A stretch of DNA of 64,000 nt from contig CAUVYP010000252.1 in NCBI GenBank assembly GCA_963556195.1, positions 62,001 to 126,000 on the forward strand. Direction: 5' to 3'. This DNA comes from Sepiola atlantica (lineage: Eukaryota > Mollusca > Cephalopoda > Sepiida > Sepiolidae). Position numbers and translations under genes: made by a program. The notes beneath the pieces were generated by a model, which worked only from the letters and a program-made list of their open reading frames with translations, did not search any database and had not been told where the DNA came from. Positions 1 through 12,067 of the stretch are shown here, piece after piece; positions within the stretch are counted from its first letter, which is position 1; every line of letters begins with the position of its first letter.

Positions 1-159
1 TTTGTTTATAACTTCCACATTTATTCGAATTGTGCAACGAAGCTTTGCAGACAGTCTCGAATAGGCCTCCTCTACTTCAGTACTAAGTTTCAGAAGTGCA
101 GCTCTTGTACTGCCGGAGATATGTCGATACAAACTGAATACGCAAAACATCAACAAAAT
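1..159. repeat. Partial monomer at the left edge
   Basis: This is positions 28 to 186 of a monomer cut by the window edge. It carries gcaacgaagc and tacttcagtac and matches the monomer beginning at 1090 one 6-mer period later, so it belongs to the first copy of the 1116-bp HOR, which must continue to the left. Confidence 0.95.
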
Positions 160-1050
160 TTAGCGCGTTTTAAAGTTGATATCGCTTTTGTTTATAACTT
201 CCACATTTATTCGAATTGTGCCACGAAACTTTGCAGACAGTCTCGAATAGGCCTTTTCTACTTCAGTACCATATTTCAGAAGTGCAGCTCTTGTACTGCC
301 GGAGATATGTCGATACAAACTAAATACGCAAAACATCAACAAAATTTAGCGCGTTTTAAAGTTGATATCGCTTTTGTTTATAATTTCCACATTTATTCGA
401 ATTGTGCAACGAAACTTTGCAGACAGTCGCGGAGACACATGTTCTACTGAAGTACTAAGTCTCAGAAGTGCAGCTCTTGTACTGCCGGAGATATGTCGAT
501 ACAAACTGAATACGCAAAACATCAACAAAATTTAGCGCGTTTTAAAGTTGATATCGCTTTTGTTTATAACTTCCACATTTATTCGAATTGTGCAACGAAA
601 CTTTTCAGACAGTCTCGAATAGGCCTCCTCTACTAGAGTACCAAGTTTCAGAAGTGCAGCTCTTGTACTGCCGGAGATATGTCGATACAAACTGAATACG
701 CAAAACATCAACAAAATTTAGCGCGTTTTAAAGTTGATATCGCTTTTGTTTATAACTTCCACATTTATTCGAATTGTGCAACGAAACTTTGCAGACAGTC
801 GCGGAGACACATGTTCTACTGAAGTACCAAGTTTCAGAAGTGCAGCTCTTGTACTGCCGGAGATATGTCGATACAAACTGAATACGCAAAACATCAACAA
901 AATTTAGCGCGTTTTAAAGTTGATATCGCTTTTGTTTATAACTTCCACATTTATTCGAATTGTGCAACGAAACTTTGCAGACAGTCTCGAATAGGCCTCC
1001 TCTACTGAAGTACCAAGTTTCAGAAGTGCAGCTCTTGTACTGCCGGAGAT

Positions 1051-1566
1051 ATGTCGATACAAACTGAATACGCAAAAAACCAACAAAATTTAGCGCGTTT
1101 TAAAGTTTATATCGCTTTTGTTTATAACTTCCACATTTATTCGAATTGTGCAACGAAGCTTTGCAGACAGTCTCGAATAGGCCTCCTCTACTTCAGTACT
1201 AAGTTTCAGAAGTGCAGCTCTTGTACTGCCGGAGATATGTCGATACAAACTGAATACGCAAAACATCAACAAAATTTAGCGCGTTTTAAAGTTGATATCG
1301 CTTTTGTTTATAACTTCCACATTTATTCGAATTGTGCCACGAAACTTTGCAGACAGTCTCGAATAGGCCTTTTCTACTTCAGTACCATATTTCAGAAGTG
1401 CAGCTCTTGTACTGCCGGAGATATGTCGATACAAACTAAATACGCAAAACATCAACAAAATTTAGCGCGTTTTAAAGTTGATATCGCTTTTGTTTATAAT
1501 TTCCACATTTATTCGAATTGTGCAACGAAACTTTGCAGACAGTCGCGGAGACACATGTTCTACTGA
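1051..1566 (+). other. Plus-strand open frame of 171 codons through tacttcag monomers
   Basis: Units 1090 and 1276 have tacttcagtac, in which neither strand has a stop at the toggle site, so both frames remain open. The frame closes at the TGA of the B unit starting at 1462. A shorter copy at 121-450 comes from the preceding 6-mer copy. The regular 62-codon period is a consequence of the 186-bp monomer. I infer no coding function. Confidence 0.3.
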
Positions 1567-2205
1567 AGTACTAAGTCTCAGAAGTGCAGCTCTTGTACTG
1601 CCGGAGATATGTCGATACAAACTGAATACGCAAAACATCAACAAAATTTAGCGCGTTTTAAAGTTGATATCGCTTTTGTTTATAACTTCCACATTTATTC
1701 GAATTGTGCAACGAAACTTTTCAGACAGTCTCGAATAGGCCTCCTCTACTAGAGTACCAAGTTTCAGAAGTGCAGCTCTTGTACTGCCGGAGATATGTCG
1801 ATACAAACTGAATACGCAAAACATCAACAAAATTTAGCGCGTTTTAAAGTTGATATCGCTTTTGTTTATAACTTCCACATTTATTCGAATTGTGCAACGA
1901 AACTTTGCAGACAGTCGCGGAGACACATGTTCTACTGAAGTACCAAGTTTCAGAAGTGCAGCTCTTGTACTGCCGGAGATATGTCGATACAAACTGAATA
2001 CGCAAAACATCAACAAAATTTAGCGCGTTTTAAAGTTGATATCGCTTTTGTTTATAACTTCCACATTTATTCGAATTGTGCAACGAAACTTTGCAGACAG
2101 TCTCGAATAGGCCTCCTCTACTGAAGTACCAAGTTTCAGAAGTGCAGCTCTTGTACTGCCGGAGATATGTCGATACAAACTGAATACGCAAAACATCAAC
2201 AAAAT

Positions 2206-2392
2206 TTAGCGCGTTTTAAAGTTGATATCGCTTTTGTTCATAACCTCCACATTTATTCGAATTGTGCAACGAAACTTTGCAGACAGTCTCGAATAGGGCT
2301 TTTTCTACTGAAGTACCAAGTTTCAGAAGTGCAGCCTTTGTACTGCCGGAGATATGTCGATACAAACTGAATACGCAAAACATCAACAAAAT
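2206..2392. repeat. 187-bp length-variant monomer (cataacc type)
   Basis: This unit reads gaatagggctttttctac where others read gaataggccttttctac, a net gain of one base in the variable box, and also has gttcataacctcc. The same variant recurs at 3695-3881, 7044-7230 and 9277-9463, so the insertion happened once and was spread by amplification. It is confined to the first 9.5 kb. Confidence 0.85.
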
Positions 2393-3322
2393 TTAGCGCG
2401 TTTTAAAGTTGATATCGCTTTTGTTTATAACTTCCACATTTATTCGAATTGTGCAACGAAACTTTGCAGATAGTCTCGAATAGGCCTTTTCTACTGAAGT
2501 ACAAAGTTTCAGAAGTGCAGCTTTTGTACTGCCGGAGATATGTCGATACAAACTGAATACGCAAAAAACCAACAAAATTTAGCGCGTTTTAAAGTTGATA
2601 TCGCTTTTGTTTATAACTTCCACATTTATTCGAATTGTGCCACGAAACTTTGCAGACAGTCGGTGAGACACATGTTCTACTGAAGTACCAAGTTTCAGAA
2701 GTGCAGCTCTTGTACTGCCGGAGATATGTCGATACAAACTGAATACGCAAAACATCAACAAAATTTAGCGCGTTTTAAAGTTGATATCGCTTTTGTTTAT
2801 AACTTCCACATTTATTCGAATTGTGCAACGAAACTTTGCAGATAGTCTCGAATAGGCCTTTTCTACTGAAGTACAAAGTTTCAGAAGTGCAGCTCTTGTA
2901 CTGCCGGAGATATGTCGATACAAACTGAATACGCAAAAAACCAACAAAATTTAGCGCGTTTTAAAGTTGATATCGCTTTTGTTTATAACTTCCACATTTA
3001 TTCGAATTGTGCAACGAAGCTTTGCAGACAGTCTCGAATAGGCCTCCTCTACTGAAGTACCAAGTTTCAGAAGTGCAGCTCTTGTACTGCCGGAGATATG
3101 TCGATACAAACTGAATACGCAAATCATCAATAAAATTTAGCGCGTTTTAATGTTGATATCGCTTTTGTTTATAACTTCCACATTTATTCGAATTGTGCCA
3201 CGAAACTTTGCAGACAGTCTCGAATAGGCCTTTTCTACTTAAGTACCAAGTTTCAGAAGTGCAGCTCTTGTACTGCCGGAGATATGTCGATACAAACTAA
3301 ATACGCAAAACATCAACAAAAT
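2206..3322. repeat. Mixed monomers, no clean HOR
   Basis: Six monomers join the 6-mer block to the next module. The first (2206-2392) is 187 bp with cataacctcc and gggctttttc. Two nearly identical F-like units at 2393 and 2765 flank a B unit whose box is modified to tcggtgagacacatgtt. The units at 2951 and 3137 carry taatgttgatatc or gccacg forms and a TAA in the minus frame. The F-B-F pattern suggests a two-monomer exchange inside this stretch. Confidence 0.8.
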
Positions 3323-5555
3323 TTAGCGCGTTTTAAAGTTGATATCGCTTTTGTTTATAACTTCCACATTTATTCGAATTGTGCAACGAAACTTTGCAGA
3401 CAGTCGCGGAGACACATGTTCTACTGAAGTACCAAGTTTCAGAAGTGCAGCTCTTGTACTGCCGGAGATATGTCGATACAAACTGAATACGCAAAACATC
3501 AACAAAATTTAGCGCGTTTTAAAGTTGATATCGCTTTTGTTTATAACTTCCACATTTATTCGAATTGTGCAACGAAACTTTGCAGACAGTCTCGAATAGG
3601 CCTGCTCTACTTAAGTACCAAGTTTCAGAAGTGCAGCTCTATTACTGCCGGAGATATGTCGATACAAACTGAATACGCAAAACATCAACAAAATTTAGCG
3701 CGTTTTAAAGTTGATATCGCTTTTGTTCATAACCTCCACATTTATTCGAATTGTGCAACGAAACTTTGCAGACAGTCTCGAATAGGGCTTTTTCTACTGA
3801 AGTACCAAGTTTCAGAAGTGCAGCTCTTGTACTGCCGGAGATATGTCGATACAAACTGAATACGCAAAACATCAACAAAATTTAGCGCGTTTTAATGTTG
3901 ATATCGCTTTTGTTTATAACTTCCACATTTATTCGAATTGTGCAACGAAACTTTGCAGACAGTCTCAAATAGGCCTTTTCTACTGAAGTACCAAGTTTCA
4001 GAAGTGCAGCTCTTGTACTGCCGGAGATATGTCGATACAAACTGAATACGCAAAACATCAACAAAATTTAGCGCGTTTTAAAGTTGATATCGCTTTTGTT
4101 TATAATTTCCACATTTATTCGAATTGTGCCACGAAACTTTGCAGACAGTCGCGGAGACACATGTTCTACTGAAGTACCAAGTTTCAGAAGTGCAGCTCTT
4201 GTACTGCCGGAGATATGTCGATACAAACTGAATACGCAAAACATCAACAACATTTAGCGCGTTTTAAAGTTGATATCGCTTTTGTTTATAACTTCCACAT
4301 TTATTCGAATTGTGCAACGAAACTTTGCAGATAGTCTCGAATAGGCCTCCTCTACTGAAGTACCAAGTCTCAGAAGTGCAGCTCTTGTACTGCCGGAGAT
4401 ATGTCGATACAAACTGAATACGCAAAACATCAAAAAAATTTAGCGCGTTTTAATGTTGATATCGCTTTTGTTTATAACTTCAACATTTATTCGAATTGTG
4501 CAACGAAACTTTGCAGACAGTCTCAAATAGGCCTTTACTACTGAAGTACCAAGTTTCAGACGTGCAGCTCTTGAACTGCCGGAGATATGTCGATACAAAC
4601 TGAATACGCAAAACATCAACAAAATTTAGCGCGTTTTAATGTTGATATCGCTTTTGTTTATAATGGTCACATTTATTCGAATTGTGCCACGAAACTTTGC
4701 AGACAGTCGCGGAGACACATGTTCTACTGAAGTACCAAGTTTCAGAAGTGCAGCTCTTGTACTGCCGGAGATATGTCGATACAAACTGAATACGCAAAAC
4801 ATCAACAAAATTTAGCGCGTTTTAAAGTTGATATCGCTTTTGTTTATAACTTCCACATTTATTCGAATTGTGCAACGAAACTTTGCAGATAGTCTTGAAT
4901 AGGCCTTTTCTACTGAAGTACCAAGTTTCAGAAGTGCAGCTCTTGTACTGCCGGAGATATGTCGATACAAACTGAATACGCAAAAAACCAACAAAATTTA
5001 GCGCGTTTTAAAGTTGATATCGCTTTTGTTTATAACTTCCACATTTATTCGAATTGTGCAACGAAGCTTTGCAGACAGTCTCGAATAGGCCTCCTCTACT
5101 GAAGTACTAAGTTTCAGAAGTGCAGCTCTTGTACTGCCGGAGATATGTCGATACAAACTGAATACGCAAAACATCAACAAAATTTAGCGCGTTTTAAAGT
5201 TGATATCGCTTTTGTTTATAACTTCCACATTTATTCGAATTGTGCCACGAAACTTTGCAGACAGTCTCGAATAGGCCTTTTCTACTTCAGTACCATATTT
5301 CAGAAGTGCAGCTCTTGTACTGCCGGAGATATGTCGATACAAACTAAATACGCAAAACATCAACAAAATTTAGCGCGTTTTAAAGTTGATATCGCTTTTG
5401 TTTATAATTTCCACATTTATTCGAATTGTGCAACGAAACTTTGCAGACAGTCGCGGAGACACATGTTCTACTGAAGTACCAAGTCTCAGAAGTGCAGCTC
5501 TTGTACTGCCGGAGATATGTCGATACAAACTGAATACGCAAAACATCAACAAAAT
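3323..5555. repeat. Diverged 12-monomer HOR copy (2233 bp)
   Basis: The order is B, D-like with tacttaag, the 187-bp cataacc unit, C, B, D, V-like, B with gccacg, F-like, D with gcaacgaagc, A with gccacg, then B. It follows the same series as 6672-8904, including the 187-bp unit third, but several members differ, notably 4068 (B) against 7417 and 3882 against 7231. It looks like an older sister of the homogenised pair downstream. At 4662-4668 one unit reads aatggtcac where others have aacttccac, a clustered change. Confidence 0.75.
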
Positions 5556-6485
5556 TTAGCGCGTTTTAAAGTTGATATCGCTTTTGTTTATAACTTCCAC
5601 ATTTATTCGAATTGTGCAACGAAACTTTGCAGATAGTCTCCAATAGGCCTTTTCTACTGAAGTACAAAGTTTCAGAACTGCAGCTCTTGTACTGCCGGAG
5701 ATATGTCGATACAAACTAAATACGCAAAACATCAACAAAATTTAGCGCGTTTTAAAGTTGATATCGCTTTTGTTTATAACTTCCACATTTATTCGAATTG
5801 TGCAACGAAACTTTGCAGACAGTCGCGGAGACACATGTTCTACTGAAGTACCAAGTTTCAGAAGTGCAGCTCTTGTACTGCCGGAGATATGTCGATACAA
5901 ACTGAATACGCAAAACATCAACAAAATTTAGCGCGTTTTAAAGTTGATATCGCTTTTGTTTATAACTTCCACATGTATTCGAATTGTGCAACGAAACTTT
6001 GCAGACAGTCGCGGAGACACATGTTCTACTGAAGTACCAAGTCTCAGAAGTGCAGCTCTTGTACTGCCGGAGATATGTCGATACAAACTGAATACGCAAA
6101 ACATCAACAAAATTTAGCGCGTTTTAATGTTAATATCGCTTTTGTTTATAACTTCCACATTTATTCGAATTGTGCAACGAAACTTTGCAGACAGTCTCAA
6201 ATAGGCTATTTCTACTGAAGTACCAAGTTTCAGAAGTGCAGCTCTTGTACTGCCGGAGATATGTCGATACAAACTGAATACGCAAAACATCAACAAAATT
6301 TAGCGCGTTTTAATGTTGATATCGCTTTTGTTTATAACTTCCACATTTATTCGAATTGTGCCACGAAACTTTGCAGACAGTCTCAAATAGGCCTTTTCTA
6401 CTGAAGTACCAAGTTTCAGAAGTGCAGCTATTGTACTGCCGGAGATATGTCGATACAAACTAAATACGCAAAACATCAACAAAAT
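5556..6485. repeat. Five-monomer transition (F, B, B, C, C)
   Basis: The units at 5556, 5742, 5928 and 6114 resemble 11324, 11510, 11696 and 11882 in order and share acatgtattcg in the third and gttaatatc in the fourth. The same transition therefore precedes the homogenised block at 6486 and the one at 12068. Monomer 5928 has a regular B box whereas 11696 has an altered box, gcgcatatacatttt. Confidence 0.75.
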
Positions 6486-9400
6486 TTAGCGCGTTTTAAA
6501 GTTGATATCGCTTTTGTTTATAACTTCCACATTTATTCGAATTGTGCAACGAAACTTTGCAGACAGTCTCAAATAGGCCTTTTCTACTGAAGTACCAAGT
6601 TTCAGAAGTGCAGCTCTTGTACTGCCGGAGATATGTCGATACAAACTAAATACGCAAAACATCAACAAAATTTAGCGCGTTTTAAAGTTGATATCGCTTT
6701 TGTTTATAACTTCCACATTTATTCGAATTGTGAAACGAAACTTTGCAGACAGTCGCGGAGACACATGTTCTACTGAAGTACCAAGTTTCAGAAGTGCAGC
6801 TCTTGTACTGCCGGAGATATGTCGATACAAACTGAATACGCAAAACATCAACAAAATTTAGCGCGTTTTAAAGTTGATATCGCTTTTGTTTATAACTTCC
6901 ACATTTATTCGAATTGTGCAACGAAACTTTGCAGACAGTCTCGAATAGGCCTCCTCTACTTAAGTACCAAGTTTCAGAAGTGCAGCTCTTGTACTGCCGG
7001 AGATATGTCGATACAAACTGAATACGCAAAACATCAACAAAATTTAGCGCGTTTTAAAGTTGATATCGCTTTTGTTCATAACCTCCACATTTATTCGAAT
7101 TGTGCAACGAAACTTTGCAGACAGTCTCGAATAGGGCTTTTTCTACTGAAGTACAAAGTTTCAGAAGTGCAGCTCTTGTACTGCCGGAGATATGTCGATA
7201 CAAACTGAATACGCAAAACATCAACAAAATTTAGCGCGTTTTAATGTTGATATCGCTTTTTTTTAGAACTTCCACATTTATTCGAATTGTGCAACGAAAC
7301 TTTGCAGACAGTCGCGGAGACACATGTTCTACTGAAGTACCAAGTTTCAGAAGTGCAGCTCTTGTACTGCCGGAGATATGTCGATACAAACTGAATACGC
7401 AAAACATCAACAAAATTTAGCGCGTTTTAAAGCTGATATCGCTTTTGTTTATAACTTCCACATTTATTCGAATTGTGCAACGAAACTTTGCAGATTGTCT
7501 CGAATAGGCCTTTTCCACTGAAGTACCAAGTTTCAGAAGTGCAGCTCTTGTACTGCCGGAGATATGTCGATACAAACTGAATACGCAAAAAACCAACAAA
7601 ATTTAGCGCGTTTTAAAGTTGATATCGCTTTTGTTTATAACTTCCACATTTATTCGAATTGTGCAACGAAACTTTGCAGACAGTCTCGAATAGGCCTCCT
7701 CTACTGAAGTACCAAGTCTCAGAAGTGCAGCTCTTGTACTGCCGGAGATATGTCGATACAAACTGAATACGCAAAACATCAACAAAATTTAGCGCGTTTT
7801 AATGTTGATATCGCTTTTGTTTATAACTTCCACATTTATTCGAATTGTGCAACGAAACTTTGCAGACAGTCTCAAATAGGCCTTTACTACTGAAGTACCA
7901 AGTTTCAGAAGTGCAGCTCTTGAACTGCTGGAGATATGTCGATACAAACTGAATACGCAAAACATCAACAAAATTTAGCGCGTTTTAATGTTGATATCGC
8001 TTTTGTTTATAATTTCCACATTTATTCGAATTGTGCCACGAAACTTTGCAGACAGTCGCGGAGACACATGTTCTACTGAAGTACCAAGTTTCAGAAGTGC
8101 AGCTCTTGTACTGCCGGAGATATGTCGATACAAACTGAATACGCAAAACATCAACAAAATTTAGCACGTTTTAAAGTTGATATCGCTTTTGTTTATAACT
8201 TCCACATTTATTCGAATTGTGCAACGAAACTTTGCAGATAGTCTCGAATAGGCCTTTTCTACTGAAGTACCAAGTTTCAGAAGTGCAGCTCTTGTACTGC
8301 CGGAGATATGTCGATACAAACTGAATACGCAAAAAACCAACAAAATTTAGCGCGTTTTAAAGTTGATATCGCTTTTGTTTATAACTTCCACATTTATTCG
8401 AATTGTGCAACGAAGCTTTGCAGACAGTCTCGAATAGGCCTCCTCTACTGAAGTACTAAGTTTCAGAAGTGCAGCTCTTGTACTGCCGGAGATATGTCGA
8501 TACGAACTGAATACGCAAAACATCAACAAAATTTAGCGCGTTTTAAAGTTGATATCGCTTTTGTTTATAACTTCCACATTTATTCGAATTGTGCCACGAA
8601 ACTTTGCAGACAGTCTCGAATAGGCCTTTTCTACTTCAGTACCAAGTTTCAGAAGTGCAGCTCTTGTACTGCCGGAGATATGTCGATACAAACTAAATAC
8701 GCAAAACATCAACAAAATTTAGCGCGTTTTAAAGTTGATATCGCTTTTGTTTATAACTTCCACATTTATTCGAATTGTGCAACGAAACTTTGCAGACAGT
8801 CTCAAATAGGCCTTTTCTACTGAAGTACCAAGTTTCAGAAGTGCAGCTCTTGTACTGCCGGAGATATGTCGATACAAACTAAATACGCAAAACATCAACA
8901 AAATTTAGCGCGTTTTAAAGTTGATATCGCTTTTGTTTATAACTTCCACATTTATTCGAATTGTGCAACGAAACTTTGCAGACAGTCGCGGAGACACATG
9001 TTCTACTGAAGTACCAAGTTTCAGAAGTGCAGCTCTTGTACTGCCGGAGATATGTCGATACAAACTGAATACGCAAAACATCAACAAAATTTAGCGCGTT
9101 TTAAAGTTGATATCGCTTTTGTTTATAACTTCCACATTTATTCGAATTGTGCAACGAAACTTTGCAGACAGTCTCGAATAGGCCTCCTCTACTTAAGTAC
9201 CAAGTTTCAGAAGTGCAGCTCTTGTACTGCCGGAGATATGTCGATACAAACTGAATACGCAAAACATCAACAAAATTTAGCGCGTTTTAAAGTTGATATC
9301 GCTTTTGTTCATAACCTCCACATTTATTCGAATTGTGCAACGAAACTTTGCAGACAGTCTCGAATAGGGCTTTTTCTACTGAAGTACAAAGTTTCAGAAG

Positions 9401-10951
9401 TGCAGCTCTTGTACTGCCGGAGATATGTCGATACAAACTGAATACGCAAAACATCAACAAAATTTAGCGCGTTTTAATGTTGATATCGCTTTTTTTTAGA
9501 ACTTCCACATTTATTCGAATTGTGCAACGAAACTTTGCAGACAGTCGCGGAGACACATGTTCTACTGAAGTACCAAGTTTCAGAAGTGCAGCTCTTGTAC
9601 TGCCGGAGATATGTCGATACAAACTGAATACGCAAAACATCAACAAAATTTAGCGCGTTTTAAAGTTGATATCGCTTTTGTTTATAACTTCCACATTTAT
9701 TCGAATTGTGCAACGAAACTTTGCAGATTGTCTCGAATAGGCCTTTTCCACTGAAGTACCAAGTTTCAGAAGTGCAGCTCTTGTACTGCCGGAGATATGT
9801 CGATACAAACTGAATACGCAAAAAACCAACAAAATTTAGCGCGTTTTAAAGTTGATATCGCTTTTGTTTATAACTTCCACATTTATTCGAATTGTGCAAC
9901 GAAACTTTGCAGACAGTCTCGAATAGGCCTCCTCTACTGAAGTACCAAGTCTCAGAAGTGCAGCTCTTGTACTGCCGGAGATATGTCGATACAAACTGAA
10001 TACGCAAAACATCAACAAAATTTAGCGCGTTTTAATGTTGATATCGCTTTTGTTTATAACTTCCACATTTATTCGAATTGTGCAACGAAACTTTGCAGAC
10101 AGTCTCAAATAGGCCTTTACTACTGAAGTACCAAGTTTCAGAAGTGCAGCTCTTGAACTGCTGGAGATATGTCGATACAAACTGAATACGCAAAACATCA
10201 ACAAAATTTAGCGCGTTTTAATGTTGATATCGCTTTTGTTTATAATTTCCACATTTATTCGAATTGTGCCACGAAACTTTGCAGACAGTCGCGGAGACAC
10301 ATGTTCTACTGAAGTACCAAGTTTCAGAAGTGCAGCTCTTGTACTGCCGGAGATATGTCGATACAAACTGAATACGCAAAACATCAACAAAATTTAGCAC
10401 GTTTTAAAGTTGATATCGCTTTTGTTTATAACTTCCACATTTATTCGAATTGTGCAACGAAACTTTGCAGATAGTCTCGAATAGGCCTTTTCTACTGAAG
10501 TACCAAGTTTCAGAAGTGCAGCTCTTGTACTGCCGGAGATATGTCGATACAAACTGAATACGCAAAAAACCAACAAAATTTAGCGCGTTTTAAAGTTGAT
10601 ATCGCTTTTGTTTATAACTTCCACATTTATTCGAATTGTGCAACGAAGCTTTGCAGACAGTCTCGAATAGGCCTCCTCTACTGAAGTACTAAGTTTCAGA
10701 AGTGCAGCTCTTGTACTGCCGGAGATATGTCGATACGAACTGAATACGCAAAACATCAACAAAATTTAGCGCGTTTTAAAGTTGATATCGCTTTTGTTTA
10801 TAACTTCCACATTTATTCGAATTGTGCCACGAAACTTTGCAGACAGTCTCGAATAGGCCTTTTCTACTTCAGTACCAAGTTTCAGAAGTGCAGCTCTTGT
10901 ACTGCCGGAGATATGTCGATACAAACTAAATACGCAAAACATCAACAAAAT
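6486..10951. repeat. 12-monomer HOR, 2233 bp, two near-identical copies
   Basis: Copy 1 is 6486-8718 and copy 2 is 8719-10951. Each holds eleven 186-bp units and one 187-bp unit (7044-7230 and 9277-9463). Shared private marks include cgcttttttttag at 7253 and 9486, gcagattgtctcg, gaactgctggag, tttagcacg and gtcgatacgaac. I saw very few differences, for example agctgatatc at 7431 against agttgatatc, and gtgaaacg at 6730 against gtgcaacg. This is a young tandem duplication whose breakpoints fall in register. Confidence 0.93.
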
Positions 10952-12067
10952 TTAGCGCGTTTTAAAGTTGATATCGCTTTTGTTTATAATTTCCACATTT
11001 ATTCGAATTGTGCAACGAAACTTTGCAGACAGTCGCGGAGACACATGTTCTACTGAAGTACCAAGTTTCAGAAGTGCAGCTCTTGTACTGCCGGAGATAT
11101 GTCGATACAAACTGAATACGCAAAACATCAACAAAATTTAGCGCGTTTTAAAGTTGATATCGCTTTTGTTTACACCTTCCACATTTATTCGAATTGTGCA
11201 ACGAAACTTTGCAGACAGTCTCGAATAGGCCTCCTCTACTGAAGTACCAAGTTTCAGAAGTGCAGCTCTTGTACTGCCGGAGATATGTCGATACAAACTG
11301 AATACGCAAAACATCAACAAAATTTAGCGCGTTTTAAAGTTGATATCGCTTTTGTTTATAACTTCCACATTTATTCGAATTGTGCAACGAAACTTTGCAG
11401 ACAGTCTCGAATAGGCCTTTTCTACTGAAGTACAAAGTTTCAGAAGTGCAGCTCTTGTACTGCCGGAGATATGTCGATACAAACTAAATACGCAAAACAT
11501 CAACAAAATTTAGCGCGTTTTAAAGTTGATATCGCTTTTGTTTATAACTTCCACATTTATTCGAATTGTGCAACGAAACTTTGCAGACAGTCGCGGAGAC
11601 ACATGTTCTACTGAAGTACCAAGTTTCAGAAGTGCAGCTCTTGTACTGCCGGAGATATGTCGATACAAACTGAATACGCAAAACATCAACAAAATTTAGC
11701 GCGTTTTAAAGTTGATATCGCTTTTGTTTATAACTTCCACATGTATTCGAATTGTGCAACGAAACTTTGCAGACAGTCGCGCATATACATTTTCTACTGA
11801 AGTACCAAGTTTCAGAAGTGTAGCTCTTGTACTGCCGGAGATATGTCGATACAAACTGAATACGCAAAACATCAACAAAATTTAGCGCGTTTTAATGTTA
11901 ATATCGCTTTTGTTTATAACTTCCACATTTATTCGAATTGTGCAACGAAACTTTGCAGACAGTCTCAAATAGGCCTTTTCTACTGAAGTACCAAGTTTCA
12001 GAAGTGCAGCTCTTGTACTGCCGGAGATATGTCGATACAAACTGAATACGCAAAACATCAACAAAAT
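10952..12067. repeat. Six-monomer transition (B, D, F, B, E-like, C)
   Basis: These units separate two different 12-mer HORs. The D unit at 11138 has gtttacaccttcc. The unit at 11696 has a unique box, gcgcatatacatttt, apparently a derivative of the E/B box. The order matches 5556-6299 from the F unit onward, so this is a conserved linker module and not random monomers. Confidence 0.75.

Larger units (their letters stand above)
1..2188. repeat. 6-monomer HOR, 1116 bp, two copies
   Basis: Monomers at 160, 346, 532, 718 and 904 match those at 1276, 1462, 1648, 1834 and 2020 in order, including private changes: gtaccatattt in the first, ccaagtctcag-like tactaagtctc in the second, aaacttttcag plus tactagagtac in the third. 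Base 1 corresponds to base 1117. The match ends near 2188, where copy 1 has gcaaaaaaccaac and copy 2 has gcaaaacatcaac. Parts of the same series reappear at 4998-5555, 8347-8718 and 10580-11137, so it is an old local module. Confidence 0.9.

Noticed and set aside
2765..3250. A unique spacer or pseudogene where minus-strand open frames are absent
   Set aside because: The bases are ordinary monomers; the frame is closed by point changes such as tacttaag or caataaaatt.
7985..8167. Alternative minus-strand frames of 60 codons at 7985, 10218, 48344 and 49646
   Set aside because: They open only in units followed by tttagcacg or a similar local change, overlap the usual frame, and are shadows of the repeat.
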